From NCBI RefSeq assembly GCF_001422375.1, contig NZ_LMMU01000014.1:5464-69463 (forward strand): 64,000 nucleotides of DNA, read 5' to 3'. Below, one piece after another: positions 51,535 to 60,459 of the stretch. The notes under the pieces are model-generated. The model was not told the DNA's origin. It worked only from the letters and a program-made list of their open reading frames with translations, and did no database searches. Position numbers and translations under genes: made by a program. The number at the start of each line of letters is the position of its first letter. Position 1 is the stretch's first letter. This DNA is from Methylobacterium sp. Leaf99 (GTDB taxonomy: Bacteria; Pseudomonadota; Alphaproteobacteria; Rhizobiales; Beijerinckiaceae).

Positions 51535-52317
51535 ATGTCCTTCGCCAACCGTCCCGCGCGCCCGCTGCGCATCGCCGCGTTCCTCGCCCTGGCGGGTCTT
51601 GCAGGATCGGGTCTTGCCGGGTCCGCCCTGGCGCAGGCCGCCAAGCCCAAGCCGGCCGCCCCGGCGCCGACGGCCCCCGCCCCGACGGCTCCGGCCGCGC
51701 CCGCGGCCGGCGGCATGGCCCAGCAGCAGACCGGACCCCAGACCGTCAACGTGAAGTCCGAGCCGTCCCAGACCGAGTGGACCAAGGTCTGCGGCAAGGA
51801 TCAGGCGAGCGCCACGGACGTCTGCTACACCACCCGCGACTTCGTCTCCGACCAGGGCCAGCCGGTGCTGGCCGTCGCCGTCTACGACATGAAGAACGCC
51901 CAGCAGAACGTGCGCGTGGTGCGCTACCTGCTGCCCCTGGGCCTGCTGCTGCAGCCCGGCATCCGCTTCACCGTCGACGGCCAGCAGGGCACGCCGGGCA
52001 AGTTCGCCGTCTGCTTCCCCAACGGCTGCTTCGCCGAAGCCGGCGGCGTGAGCAACGACGTCGTCAACGCCATGAAGAAGGGCACCACCCTCAACGTCAG
52101 CGTCCAGAACCAGACCCAGCGCGAGGTCACCTTCGCGGTGCCGCTGGCCGGCTTCGGCAAGGCCTTCGACGGCCCGGCCATCGACCCGAAGGTCCTGGAA
52201 GAGCAGCAGAAGAAGCTCCAGGCCGAGATGGAGAAGCGCGCCGACGAGACGCGCAAGAAGCTCGAGCAGCAGAACGCGCCCGCTGCCGGCGCCCCGGCCC
52301 CTGCGCCCAAGCCCTGA
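51535..52317 (+). CDS. invasion-associated locus B (IalB) family protein
   Basis: A 260-residue exported protein. A signal peptide (LRIAAFLALAGLAGSGLAGSALAQ within residues 11-34) is followed by an Ala/Pro linker. The IalB domain spans about 70-215, with cysteine pairs (KVCGKDQASATDVCYT, AVCFPNGCFAEA) and VYDMKNAQQNVRVVRYLLP. The C-terminal tail is a charged helix (EEQQKKLQAEMEKRADET) and a Pro/Ala end. ATG 51535 has AGGGG upstream; longer frames are low-complexity. The family is common in alphaproteobacteria and was first linked to erythrocyte invasion in Bartonella. Its role here is unknown, probably envelope-related. Confidence 0.85.
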   Translation: MSFANRPARPLRIAAFLALAGLAGSGLAGSALAQAAKPKPAAPAPTAPAPTAPAAPAAGGMAQQQTGPQTVNVKSEPSQTEWTKVCGKDQASATDVCYTTRDFVSDQGQPVLAVAVYDMKNAQQNVRVVRYLLPLGLLLQPGIRFTVDGQQGTPGKFAVCFPNGCFAEAGGVSNDVVNAMKKGTTLNVSVQNQTQREVTFAVPLAGFGKAFDGPAIDPKVLEEQQKKLQAEMEKRADETRKKLEQQNAPAAGAPAPAPKP

Positions 52318-52339
52318 TCCCCGATCCCCGATCCCCGGG
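52315..52339. repeat. 7-bp tandem repeat starting at the IalB stop codon
   Basis: The TGA stop is the beginning of three GATCCCC units (TGATCCCC-GATCCCC-GATCCCC). It is one of the stop-anchored duplications in this window. Confidence 0.6.
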
Positions 52340-52371
52340 ATTGCGGCCCGGCCGCGATCCCGGGGATCTCC

Positions 52372-52417
52372 GACATGAGAAAGGCCGGGCGAGAAATCGC
52401 CCGGCCTTTCTCATGTC
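52372..52417. terminator. perfect 21-bp stem-loop with GAAA tetraloop, bidirectional terminator
   Basis: Arms 52372-52392 and 52397-52417 are perfectly complementary (core AAAGGCCGGGCGA), with a GAAA loop. It lies between the convergent IalB and hspQ genes. A/T-rich outer parts (GAGAAAGG...CCTTTCTC) would serve as a terminator in both directions. Confidence 0.85.
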
Positions 52418-52440
52418 CGGAACCGGACCCGTCGGCCCGG

Positions 52441-52515
52441 GATCAGTTGGCCCGGGATCAGTTGGCCCGGGATCAGTTGGCCCGAGATCAGTTGGCCCGA
52501 GATCAGTTGGCTTGG
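52441..52515. repeat. five 15-bp tandem repeats spanning the hspQ stop codon
   Basis: GATCAGTTGGCCCGG, with one or two changes per unit, starts at 52441, 52456, 52471, 52486 and 52501. On the hspQ strand each unit contains AAC-TGA, so hspQ ends in one and in-frame stops follow every 15 bp. Confidence 0.9.
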
Positions 52516-52856
52516 GAGCTGCGCATCCGGTAGGTGCCTTCCGCGTCGCGCTCGAACACCTCGGCGATGCCGGTGTGGCGCAGGGCCTCGCCGGAGGTAT
52601 CGGGGACGAGGTTCTGCTCGGAAACGTAGGCCACGTACTCGCTCTCGGCGTTCTCGGCGAGCAGGTGGTAGAACGGCTGGTCCTTGCGCGGCCGGACCTC
52701 CTCGGGAATCGCCAGCCACCATTCCTCGGTGTTGTCGAACACCGGGTCGACGTCGAACACGATGCCGCGGAACGGGTAGATGCGGTGGCGGACCACGGCG
52801 CCGAGGCCGAACTTGGCGGTTCTCATCTTGGGCGTGGCGGAGATCGTATCGGTCAT
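52503..52856 (-). CDS. hspQ: heat shock protein HspQ (YccV-like)
   Basis: A 117-residue protein of the HspQ/hemimethylated-DNA-binding YccV family. Conserved segments are KFGLGAVVRHRIYPFRGIVFDVDP (split near residue 15-38), PFYHLLAENAESEYVAYVSEQNL and the GIAEVFERDAEG end. In E. coli, HspQ binds hemimethylated DNA and is a Lon specificity factor. Length is slightly above the 105-residue norm. The gene start lies 67 bp from the end of a CoA-ester lyase gene on the same strand. Confidence 0.9.
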   Translation of the reverse strand: MTDTISATPKMRTAKFGLGAVVRHRIYPFRGIVFDVDPVFDNTEEWWLAIPEEVRPRKDQPFYHLLAENAESEYVAYVSEQNLVPDTSGEALRHTGIAEVFERDAEGTYRMRSSQAN

Positions 52857-52923
52857 CCCTGCCAGATAAGCCGGCGCGATGCGGTTGTCATCGGCGCAGA
52901 GGCCGCCGACGACAACCGGGACC

Positions 52924-53976
52924 TCAGGTCAGGCCATACGTCTTGGCGAGCTCCGGGTCCTTGTCGGCGACGAGCCTGGCGAGATCGACGATGACCTTGG
53001 CCTGCTTCCAGGTGGCGTCGTCCTGCATCTTGCCGTCGAGCATCACCGCGCCGGTGCCGTCGGGCATCGCCTCGACGATGCGCACCGCGAAGGCGACCTC
53101 CGCCGGATCGGGCGCGAAGACCCGCTTGGCGATGGCGACCTGATTCGGGTGGAGCGTCCAGGCGCCGGCGCAGCCCATGAGGAAGGCGTTGCGGAACTGG
53201 GCCTCGCAGGCCTCGCCGTCGGAGAAGTCGCCGAACGGGCCGTAGAACGCCTTGAGGCCGTTGGCCATGCAGGCATCGACCATTTTCGCGATGGTGTAGT
53301 GCCAGAGGTCCTGCTGGGCGCTGGCCCGGGCGGCGCCGTCCGACGTCGGATCGGCGATGACGCGGTAATCCGGGTGGCCGCCGCCGACGCGGGTGGTCTT
53401 CATGCCGCGCGACGCCGCGAGATCGGCGGGGCCGAGGCTCATGCCGTGCATGCGCGGGGAGGCCGACGCGATGGCATCGACGTTGGCGACCCCCTCGGCC
53501 GTCTCCAGGATGGCGTGGACGAGGATGGGCTTTCCGACCCCGTGCTTCGCCTCGAGCTGGGCGAGGAGCTGATCGACGTAGTGGATGTCCCACGGCCCCT
53601 CGACCTTGGGCACCATCACCACGTCGAGCTTGTCGCCGACCTGGGACACGATCTCGAACAGGTCGTCGAGAATCCAAGGGGAGTTCAGGGCGTTGATGCG
53701 GGTCCACAGGCCGGTGCCGGAGGCGGCGAAGTCGGTCGCCTGCGCCATGGCGACGAAGCCCTTGCGCGCGGCCTCCTTCTGATCGACGGGCACGGCGTCC
53801 TCGAGGTTGCCCAGCACCACGTCGACGGTGGCGGCGAGCTCGGGCACGCGGGCGCGGACCTTGTCGTTGTGCGGCGGCACGAAGTGGATCATCCGCTCGA
53901 GCTTCACCGGAAGCTCGCGGAACGGGGCCGGCGCGCCGGTGGCGAGGGGCTGGAAGAAGCGGCGGGGCAGTTTCAT
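52924..53976 (-). CDS. HpcH/HpaI-citrate lyase family CoA-ester lyase (malyl-CoA lyase-like)
   Basis: A 350-residue TIM-barrel enzyme of the CitE/malyl-CoA lyase family. Motifs are [20 protein letters not shown] (Asp/Glu Mg ligand), RINALNSPW (CoA-binding Arg), [14 protein letters not shown]-like ([20 protein letters not shown]), [14 protein letters not shown] and [16 protein letters not shown]. In methylotrophs such enzymes cleave malyl-CoA to glyoxylate and acetyl-CoA (serine or ethylmalonyl-CoA cycle) or hydrolyse it. Which reaction applies here is not certain. The N-terminal extension [14 protein letters not shown] is unusual for mclA. ATG 53976 is the start. Confidence 0.85.
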   Translation of the reverse strand: MKLPRRFFQPLATGAPAPFRELPVKLERMIHFVPPHNDKVRARVPELAATVDVVLGNLEDAVPVDQKEAARKGFVAMAQATDFAASGTGLWTRINALNSPWILDDLFEIVSQVGDKLDVVMVPKVEGPWDIHYVDQLLAQLEAKHGVGKPILVHAILETAEGVANVDAIASASPRMHGMSLGPADLAASRGMKTTRVGGGHPDYRVIADPTSDGAARASAQQDLWHYTIAKMVDACMANGLKAFYGPFGDFSDGEACEAQFRNAFLMGCAGAWTLHPNQVAIAKRVFAPDPAEVAFAVRIVEAMPDGTGAVMLDGKMQDDATWKQAKVIVDLARLVADKDPELAKTYGLT

Positions 53977-54193
53977 CGGCGTCTCAGGCTCCAATGTTCT
54001 TGTGGGGCGGGTATTCTTGTGCGGCGGGCTCCCGTCCAGCGGTTAGTTCAAGCCTGCCCCCGCCGTAAAGGTGCGCGGACACACCAAACCGTTTGCCATG
54101 GGGTCGGGATGGGAGGACCATCCGGAACAGGACCCGCGGCCTCACGTTCTGACGACGAGGCGGGCACCTCGACCACGAACGAAGGACGGACCC

Positions 54194-55465
54194 ATGTCCG
54201 GATCATCGATCAGGCGCACCAGCCTCCGGTCCACGGCACTCGTGTGCGTCATCGGCCTCGGCCTCGGCCTCCCGCAACCGGGTTTCGCGGCCGAGCGAAC
54301 CAGGACTTCTGAGCGCGCCGCCTTCACCGCCGCGGAGGCCGCCGCGGCCAGACCCGACGGATTTCCCGCGGGCGTGCGCATCCCCGGCGACGATCCCGCC
54401 GCCTTCGCCCGCCTCCTCGCGGGCGCGCGGGCCGCCTCCGATCCCTGGCTCGTCCTTTCGGGCGGCGGCGAGAACGGCGCCTTCGCGGCGGGCCTCCTGA
54501 AGGGCTGGAGCGAGGCCGGGACCCGGCCCGCCTTCGGCGTGATCACCGGCGTCAGCACGGGCGCGATGATCGCCCCCTTCGCCTTCGTCGGCTCCGGCGG
54601 GGACGAGGCCCTGCGCCAGGGCTACACCGAGATCTCGGCGGCCGACGTGTTCGAGTTCGGGGCGACGGCCGAGGCCCTGACCGACACCTGGCCGCTGAAG
54701 CGGCGCATCGACAGGTCGGTGACCCCGAAGCTGCTCCAGGCCATCGCGGCCGAGCACGCCAAGGGCCGGCGCCTCCTCGTCGCCACCACGGCGGTGGATT
54801 CCGAGCGCCCGGTCCTGTGGGACATGGGCGCCATCGCCGGCACCGACGGCCCGAAGGCCCTCGCCCTGTTCCGGGACATCATCCTCGCCTCCTCGGCGGT
54901 GCCGGGGGTGTTTCCGCCGGTGATGGTCGAGGCCGTGGCGGGCTCCCGGCACATCCAGGAGATGCACGACGACGGCGGCACCACGGCGCCGTACTACCTC
55001 GCGCCCGAGGCGACCCTGCTGGCCGCACACCCGACCCCCCTGCCGACGCACCGGGTCTACCTCGTGGTCAACAATTCCCTCGCGCCCCAATTCCAGATGG
55101 CCTCGCGCACCACCCTGAGCGTGCTCGGCCGCTCCATGTCGGCGGCGATCAAGGCGCAGACCCGCGCCGCCCTGGCCCTCGGCCGGAGCTTCGCCGAGCG
55201 GACGGGCCTCGACCTCCGGGTGGCCGAGATCGACGGACGGTTCACCCGGACGACCACGGCGCCCTTCGACCAGGGCTACATGAAGGCGCTGTTTTTCCAT
55301 GGCGAAGCCTTGGGCCGCGCCGGCACCGCCTTCCGCGGAGACGCCAGGGACCGCGAGGCCGACGTCGAGACCAGAACGCCGCGCGGGAAGGACGGCGATC
55401 TGCCGGCCGTCTCCCTCACGGGAACGACCGCACCGAAGGAAGCCGTCGAGCTGGTCCGGCGCTGA
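54194..55465 (+). CDS. exported patatin-like phospholipase
   Basis: A 423-residue lipolytic enzyme. A signal peptide (about 1-32, ending GFAAE) precedes the patatin domain: oxyanion loop SGGGENGAF (about 96-104), nucleophile elbow GVSTGAM (about 122-128) and the dyad Asp in DDGGTT (about 260). All catalytic residues are present. It is expected to be a periplasmic or surface acyl hydrolase. It is convergent with the following flavin hydroxylase gene, 3 bp apart, and divergent from the CoA-ester lyase. Confidence 0.85.
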   Translation: MSGSSIRRTSLRSTALVCVIGLGLGLPQPGFAAERTRTSERAAFTAAEAAAARPDGFPAGVRIPGDDPAAFARLLAGARAASDPWLVLSGGGENGAFAAGLLKGWSEAGTRPAFGVITGVSTGAMIAPFAFVGSGGDEALRQGYTEISAADVFEFGATAEALTDTWPLKRRIDRSVTPKLLQAIAAEHAKGRRLLVATTAVDSERPVLWDMGAIAGTDGPKALALFRDIILASSAVPGVFPPVMVEAVAGSRHIQEMHDDGGTTAPYYLAPEATLLAAHPTPLPTHRVYLVVNNSLAPQFQMASRTTLSVLGRSMSAAIKAQTRAALALGRSFAERTGLDLRVAEIDGRFTRTTTAPFDQGYMKALFFHGEALGRAGTAFRGDARDREADVETRTPRGKDGDLPAVSLTGTTAPKEAVELVRR

Positions 55466-55468
55466 GTC

Positions 55469-56692
55469 TCAGCGCATGAGGCTGGGCGCGCCGAGGCGCG
55501 GCACCACGCCTTCGCGCATGACGAAGCGGCGCAGGGGCGTGATCGTCGTCATGGCGAGGAGCCCGAGGCCGCGCAGGGCATCCACGGGCAGGAAGCCGGT
55601 GAGCAGGCTGCGGTTGAGGGCATCGACCGCCAGGGTGCGCAGGCGCGCATCGCGACCGCGCCCCCGGGCGAACCCCGCAAGGGCCGCCCGGGACCCCGGA
55701 TCGCGCCCGTCCGCCACCGCGTCGGCGACGGCGTCCCGCAGGGCCGCCGCATCGCGCAGGCCAAGATTGAGCCCCTGCGCGCCGATGGGCGGGAAGACAT
55801 GGGCGGCTTCGCCCACGAGGGCGAGGCGCGCCGCCACCGGGCTCGTCAGGGCGAGGCCGCGCATGGGCACGAGGCCGCGCGGCCCGTCGATCCGCATGTG
55901 TCCCAGCATCGCCTGCGCCTGCGCCTCGACGGCCCGGGCCAGCCCGGATTCCTCGAGGGCCGCCATGCCTTGCGCCCGCGCCGCGTCCATCACCCAGACG
56001 AGGCTGGAGCGGTGGCCGCCCGGCAGGGGCACCAGGGTGAACGGCCCCTGCCGGGTGTGGAATTCCGTCGAGACATCCCGGTGCGGGCGGGTATGGGCCA
56101 GGATCGTGGTGATGGCGGCTTGCGGATAGGACCATTCGCGGGGCACGAGGCCGGCGGCGGCGCGCAGCTTCGAGCGGGCGCCGTCGGCGCCGGCCACGAG
56201 GCGGGCGGACAGGCGCGTGCCGTCCCCGAGCGTCAGGGCCGCCTCCGTTTCTCCGGCGCTGAACGCCTCCGCGTCGCTCTCGAACAGAGTCAGGTTCGGC
56301 GTGGCACGGGCCTGAACCCGCAAACTCTCCACGAGGCGGGCGCTCTCGACGTTCCAGCCGAAGGCATCGAGGCCGATCTCCGTGGCGACGAAGCGGGCCG
56401 GGGGCGGCCGGAACAGGCTGCCGGTGTCGTCGACGATGTGGAGTTCGGCGAGCGGACTGGCGTGGGGTGCGATGCCGTCCCAGGCGCCGAGCGCCCTGAG
56501 GAAGCGCACGGACCCGTCGAGGAGCGCCACCGTGCGCCCGTCGGCCACGGGCGCGTGCCGGCCGACGAGGGCGGTGGAAACCCCGTCGCGGGCGAGCGCC
56601 AGGGCGGCGGCGAGCCCGGCGGCCCCGGCGCCGACCACCGCGACCGCGAAGGGAGCCGGCGCGCGCGAATCACTCTCGGGCGATGGGGCCAC
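55469..56692 (-). CDS. UbiH/UbiF/VisC-family FAD-dependent hydroxylase
   Basis: A 407-residue flavoprotein monooxygenase likely acting in ubiquinone ring hydroxylation. FAD motifs are VAVVGAGAAGLAAALALARD (about 17-36), the GADGARS motif (about 160) and GEAAHVFPPIGAQGLNLGLR (about 290-310), which is the UbiH-group signature. The start codon is GTG. It could be UbiL-type (C1/C5 hydroxylation), as alphaproteobacteria often have one broad enzyme. The specific position cannot be told from sequence alone. Confidence 0.85.
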   Translation of the reverse strand: MAPSPESDSRAPAPFAVAVVGAGAAGLAAALALARDGVSTALVGRHAPVADGRTVALLDGSVRFLRALGAWDGIAPHASPLAELHIVDDTGSLFRPPPARFVATEIGLDAFGWNVESARLVESLRVQARATPNLTLFESDAEAFSAGETEAALTLGDGTRLSARLVAGADGARSKLRAAAGLVPREWSYPQAAITTILAHTRPHRDVSTEFHTRQGPFTLVPLPGGHRSSLVWVMDAARAQGMAALEESGLARAVEAQAQAMLGHMRIDGPRGLVPMRGLALTSPVAARLALVGEAAHVFPPIGAQGLNLGLRDAAALRDAVADAVADGRDPGSRAALAGFARGRGRDARLRTLAVDALNRSLLTGFLPVDALRGLGLLAMTTITPLRRFVMREGVVPRLGAPSLMR

Positions 56693-56893
56693 GGGGCTGT
56701 TCTCCTGGGTACGCCCGTCCGACGCGGGTGTCGGAGGGCGGCGTCGAAAATGGGACAGACCGGCCGATCCGTCATCCCTTACAGAGGGAGCCGGCCGGAT
56801 CGGTCAAGGGACGCGATGGTGCGGGAAAACAGCGCCGGGTAGCATCCTGGAACGGAGGCCGTGCGGGCCCGGGCCCGGAGGAAGGACACCCCC

Positions 56894-58285
56894 ATGAACC
56901 TCGCCATCGCGCTCCTCGCGCTCGGCTTTCTCATGCTGGTGGCCTATCGCGGCTTCAGCGTCATCCTGTTCGCCCCCGTGGCGGCGCTGGCGGCCGTGCT
57001 GCTCACCGACCCCTCCGCCGTGCTGCCGGTGTTCTCCGGCCTGTTCATGGAGAAGATGGTCGGCTTCGTGAAGCTGTACTTCCCGGTGTTCCTGCTCGGC
57101 GCCGTGTTCGGCAAGGTCATCGAGCTGTCGGGGTTTTCGCGCTCCATCGTCACGGCGGTGATCGAACTCGTCGGCGCCAAGCGGGCCGTGCTCTCCATTG
57201 TGCTCGTGTGCAACCTGCTCACCTATGGCGGCGTCTCGCTGTTCGTCGTGGTGTTCGCCGTCTATCCGTTCGCGGCCGAAGCGTTCCGCCTCTCCGACAT
57301 CCCCAAGCGCCTGATCCCCGGCACCATCGCCCTCGGCGCCTTCTCCTACACCATGGACGCCCTGCCGGGCACGCCGCAGATCCAGAACATCATCCCCACC
57401 ACCTTCTTCAACACCAACACCTGGGCCGCGCCCTGGCTCGGCCTCATCGGCGCGGCCTTCATCCTCGTCGCCGGCGTCGCCTATCTCGATGCCCGCATCG
57501 CCGCGGCCAGGCGCCGGGGCGAGGGCTACGGCAGCGGCCACGGCAACGAGCCGGCGGTGATGGATGCGGCCGCCCGGGCGCACCCGGCCGTCGCCCTCCT
57601 GCCCCTCGTGGTGGTGGGGCTCTCGAACCTCGCCTTCACGGCGGCGATCCCGCGCCTCTACGGGCCCAGGGCCGAGACGGCGCTCGCCGGCCTCGACAAG
57701 CCCATCGTGACGACGATCTCGTCCGTCACCGCCATCTGGGCGGTGGAGCTCGCGCTCGTCGCCGGCATCCTCACGGTGCTGGCCTTCGCCTGGAAGCCCG
57801 TCGCCCAGGGCTTCGCCGAGGGCAGCCGGGCGGCGGTGGCGGGCGCCCTCCTGGCGGCCATGAACACCGCGTCCGAGTACGGCTTCGGCGCGGTCATCGC
57901 TGCGCTGCCGGGCTTCCTCGTGATCCGCGACGCCCTCTCGGCGATCCCGAACCCCCTGGTGAACGAGGCGGTGACGGTGACGGCGCTCGCCGGCATCACC
58001 GGCTCGGCCTCCGGGGGGCTCAGCATCGCGCTCGCGGCCATGTCCGGCCCCTTCATCGCGGCGGCCGAGGCGGCGAACATCCCCCTGGAGGTGCTGCACC
58101 GGGTGGCCAGCATGGCGAGCGGCGGCATGGACACCCTGCCTCACAACGGCGCCGTGATCACGCTCCTCTCCGTGACCGGCCTCACCCACCGGCAGGCCTA
58201 TGCCGACATCTTCGCCATCACCGTGCTGAAGACGAGCGCCGTGTTCCTGGTGATCGGGGTCTACTACCTCACGGGAATCGTGTGA
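56894..58285 (+). CDS. GntP-family permease
   Basis: A 463-residue inner-membrane transporter of the GntP/CitMHS-like group, with twelve or so hydrophobic helices. Typical motifs are YFPVFLLGAVFGKVIELSG, LTYGGVSLFVVVFAVYPFA, GTPQIQNIIPTTFFNT and ASGGMDTLPHNGAVITLL. Substrates in the family are gluconate and related organic acids; the substrate here is not known. GGAGGAAGGA precedes ATG 56894. It ends overlapping by 17 bp with a small gene on the opposite strand. Confidence 0.88.
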   Translation: MNLAIALLALGFLMLVAYRGFSVILFAPVAALAAVLLTDPSAVLPVFSGLFMEKMVGFVKLYFPVFLLGAVFGKVIELSGFSRSIVTAVIELVGAKRAVLSIVLVCNLLTYGGVSLFVVVFAVYPFAAEAFRLSDIPKRLIPGTIALGAFSYTMDALPGTPQIQNIIPTTFFNTNTWAAPWLGLIGAAFILVAGVAYLDARIAAARRRGEGYGSGHGNEPAVMDAAARAHPAVALLPLVVVGLSNLAFTAAIPRLYGPRAETALAGLDKPIVTTISSVTAIWAVELALVAGILTVLAFAWKPVAQGFAEGSRAAVAGALLAAMNTASEYGFGAVIAALPGFLVIRDALSAIPNPLVNEAVTVTALAGITGSASGGLSIALAAMSGPFIAAAEAANIPLEVLHRVASMASGGMDTLPHNGAVITLLSVTGLTHRQAYADIFAITVLKTSAVFLVIGVYYLTGIV

Positions 58286-58487
58286 CGGGCGCCACCGGTT
58301 CGACGATCCGCAGGGTGAGCTGGGTGAACGGCTTGATCTCCCAGGTGCGCCCCGGATTGAACATCATCACCACGAGACGGCGCTCCAGCACCTGGAAGGC
58401 CGGCAGGGTCGCCTCCGGCCGCAGGATCGTGCCGGGCTGAACGGCCGGATCATAGGCCGCCGGGCGTATCCATACGATCTCGTCCAT
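58269..58487 (-). CDS. small hypothetical protein overlapping the GntP gene end
   Basis: A 72-residue soluble ORF (MDEIVWIRPAAYDPAVQPGT...) with a plausible composition and GGACGATGGG upstream of the ATG. The 3' end overlaps the convergent GntP gene by 17 bp. No family is recognised. Confidence 0.5.
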   Translation of the reverse strand: MDEIVWIRPAAYDPAVQPGTILRPEATLPAFQVLERRLVVMMFNPGRTWEIKPFTQLTLRIVEPVAPVTRFP

Positions 58488-58738
58488 CCCATCGTCCGGT
58501 TGGTCTTCACGTTATTGGTGCAGGCAAGATCAACCGCCCGTTGTGGTCCGAACCATGACGGCGGCACCTTGTAAACCAGGGATTTGTGTGCCGCGCAATC
58601 GCCTGCTCCGCGGCGTGCGACGGACGCGCGCGCGGGTGCGGCGGCGCACGTGGAGGGCCGCGAGACCGCCCCCACCATTGCTCGCGCGCGTGGACCGTCT
58701 ATCTCGCTGAGACCGAGACCCATCGAGGAGCGAGCCCC

Positions 58739-59713
58739 ATGGCGAAGGCGATCCGAGTCCACGAATACGGCGGCCCCGAGGTGATGCGCTACGAGGACGT
58801 CACGGTGCCCGAGCCCGGGCCCGGACAGATCCGCGTCCGCCAGAGCGCCATCGGCGTCAACTTCATCGACATCTACTTCCGCTCGGGCGCCTACAAGGTG
58901 CCGCAGCTGCCGTTCACCCCCGGCAACGAGGGCGCCGGCACCGTGGTCTCGGTGGGCGAGGGCGTCACCGCGTTCCGCGCCGGCGAGCGCGTGGCCTACG
59001 GCTCGGCCGCCGGCACCTATGCGGAGGAGGTGGTGATCAACGCCAGCGCCGCCGTGCACCTCGCCGAGGGCGTGGAGGACACCACCGCCGCCGCGATGAT
59101 GCTCAAAGGTCTCACCGCTGAGTACCTCCTGCACCGGACCTACCGGGTGAAGGCCGGCGACACGATCCTGTTCCACGCCGCCGCCGGTGGCGTCGGCCTC
59201 ATCGCCTGCCAGTGGGCGAAGCATCTGGGCGCCACGGTCATCGGCACCGTCGGCTCCGAGGAGAAAGCGGAGCTGGCGCGGGCCAACGGCTGCGATCACG
59301 TCATCCTCTACCGCGACGAGGACTTTGCCGCCCGGGTGAAGGAGATCACGGGGGGCAAGGGCGTACCGGTGGTCTATGACGGCGTCGGCCGCGACACCTT
59401 CCCGGCCTCCCTCGACTGCATCAGCCCGCTGGGCCTCTTCGTCAGCTTCGGCTCGGCCTCGGGCCCCGTGGACGATTTCAGCCTGGCGCTGCTCGGCCAG
59501 AAGGGCTCGCTCTACGCCACCCGTCCCTCGCTCTTCGCCCATGCGGGCCAGCGCGAGACCCTGGACGCCATGGCGAAGAACCTGTTCTCCGTGGTGGCGA
59601 GCGGCGCCGTCAAGATTCCCGTCCACGCGAAGGCCAAACTGTCGGAGGCCCCGCAGGTCCACACGGATCTGGCCAGCCGCAAGACCACGGGCGCCACGGT
59701 GATGATCCCGTGA
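58739..59713 (+). CDS. qor: quinone oxidoreductase (NADPH:quinone reductase, QOR)
   Basis: A 324-residue zinc-independent medium-chain dehydrogenase. The N-terminal GroES-like domain includes VNFIDIYFRSGAYKVPQLPF and GNEGAGTVVSVGEGVTAFRAG. The nucleotide-binding motif is HAAAGGVGLIACQWAKHLGA (about 159-178), with the AAGGVG signature of QOR. It reduces quinones or related electrophiles with NADPH. Length is normal. It is followed 28 bp later by pncA on the same strand. Confidence 0.9.
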   Translation: MAKAIRVHEYGGPEVMRYEDVTVPEPGPGQIRVRQSAIGVNFIDIYFRSGAYKVPQLPFTPGNEGAGTVVSVGEGVTAFRAGERVAYGSAAGTYAEEVVINASAAVHLAEGVEDTTAAAMMLKGLTAEYLLHRTYRVKAGDTILFHAAAGGVGLIACQWAKHLGATVIGTVGSEEKAELARANGCDHVILYRDEDFAARVKEITGGKGVPVVYDGVGRDTFPASLDCISPLGLFVSFGSASGPVDDFSLALLGQKGSLYATRPSLFAHAGQRETLDAMAKNLFSVVASGAVKIPVHAKAKLSEAPQVHTDLASRKTTGATVMIP

Positions 59714-59741
59714 TACCGTTCTCCCGGGATCGGAGGACGCC

Positions 59742-60377
59742 GTGATCCCCGGATCATCGGACGTCCTCCTCGTGGTGGACGTGCAGGTCGACTTCCTGCC
59801 CGGCGGCGCCCTGGCCGTGTCGGACGGCGACGGGGTGATCGCCCCGATCAACCGCCTCGTCGACCGGTTCGCCCACGTGGTGGTGACCCAGGACTGGCAC
59901 CCGCCGGGCCACGTCTCCTTCGCCGCCAGCCATCCCGGCCGGTCGGCGTTCGAGACGGTGGCGCTGCCCCATGGCGATCAGGTGCTGTGGCCGGAGCACT
60001 GCATCCAGGGAACGGCCGGCGCCGCCCTCGCCCCCGGCCTGCGGGCCGAGCGCGCCGAACTGGTGATCCGCAAGGGGCACCATCCCGGCGTCGACAGCTA
60101 CTCGGCGTTCCTGGAGGCCGACCGCGCGACCCCCACGGGGCTCGCCGGCTACCTGCGCGAGCGCGGGTTCACCCGCGTGGTCGTGTGCGGCCTCGCCACG
60201 GATTACTGCGTCGGCTGGAGCGCCCTCGATGCCCGCGCGGCGGGGTTCGACGTGGTAGTTGTGGAGGACGCCGTGCGTGGCATCGACCATAACGGCTCGG
60301 TTGCATGGGCCTGGGCCGAGATGACAGCAGCCGGAGTCCGTAGAAGCATCACCTCGGAACTCGCAGATCGGCGATAG
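59742..60377 (+). CDS. pncA: nicotinamidase/pyrazinamidase PncA
   Basis: A 211-residue isochorismatase-fold amidase that converts nicotinamide to nicotinate for NAD salvage. The catalytic Asp is in LLVVDVQVDFLPGGALAV (D13 region). Metal ligands are in TQDWHPPGHVSFA (Asp and His), the Lys in VIRKGHHPGVDSYSAF, and the nucleophile Cys in GLATDYCVGWSALDA. The start codon is GTG, with GGAGG upstream. All active-site elements are intact. Confidence 0.92.
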   Translation: MIPGSSDVLLVVDVQVDFLPGGALAVSDGDGVIAPINRLVDRFAHVVVTQDWHPPGHVSFAASHPGRSAFETVALPHGDQVLWPEHCIQGTAGAALAPGLRAERAELVIRKGHHPGVDSYSAFLEADRATPTGLAGYLRERGFTRVVVCGLATDYCVGWSALDARAAGFDVVVVEDAVRGIDHNGSVAWAWAEMTAAGVRRSITSELADRR

Positions 60378-60413
60378 CCTCATCCGAGGTGCAACAAAGC
60401 CCTTGAAATATCG

Positions 60414-60448
60414 CTCAGGTTACTAAGATCAGATATCGTCAACCTGAG
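60414..60448 (+). promoter_or_regulatory. inverted repeat that would pair the DUF3606 ribosome-binding site
   Basis: CTCAGGTT at 60414-60421 pairs with AACCTGAG at 60441-60448. The second arm overlaps the Shine-Dalgarno GAGGT about 10 bases before the ATG at 60460. In the mRNA this stem could mask the ribosome-binding site. Confidence 0.4.
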
Positions 60449-60459
60449 GTATCTTTTTA

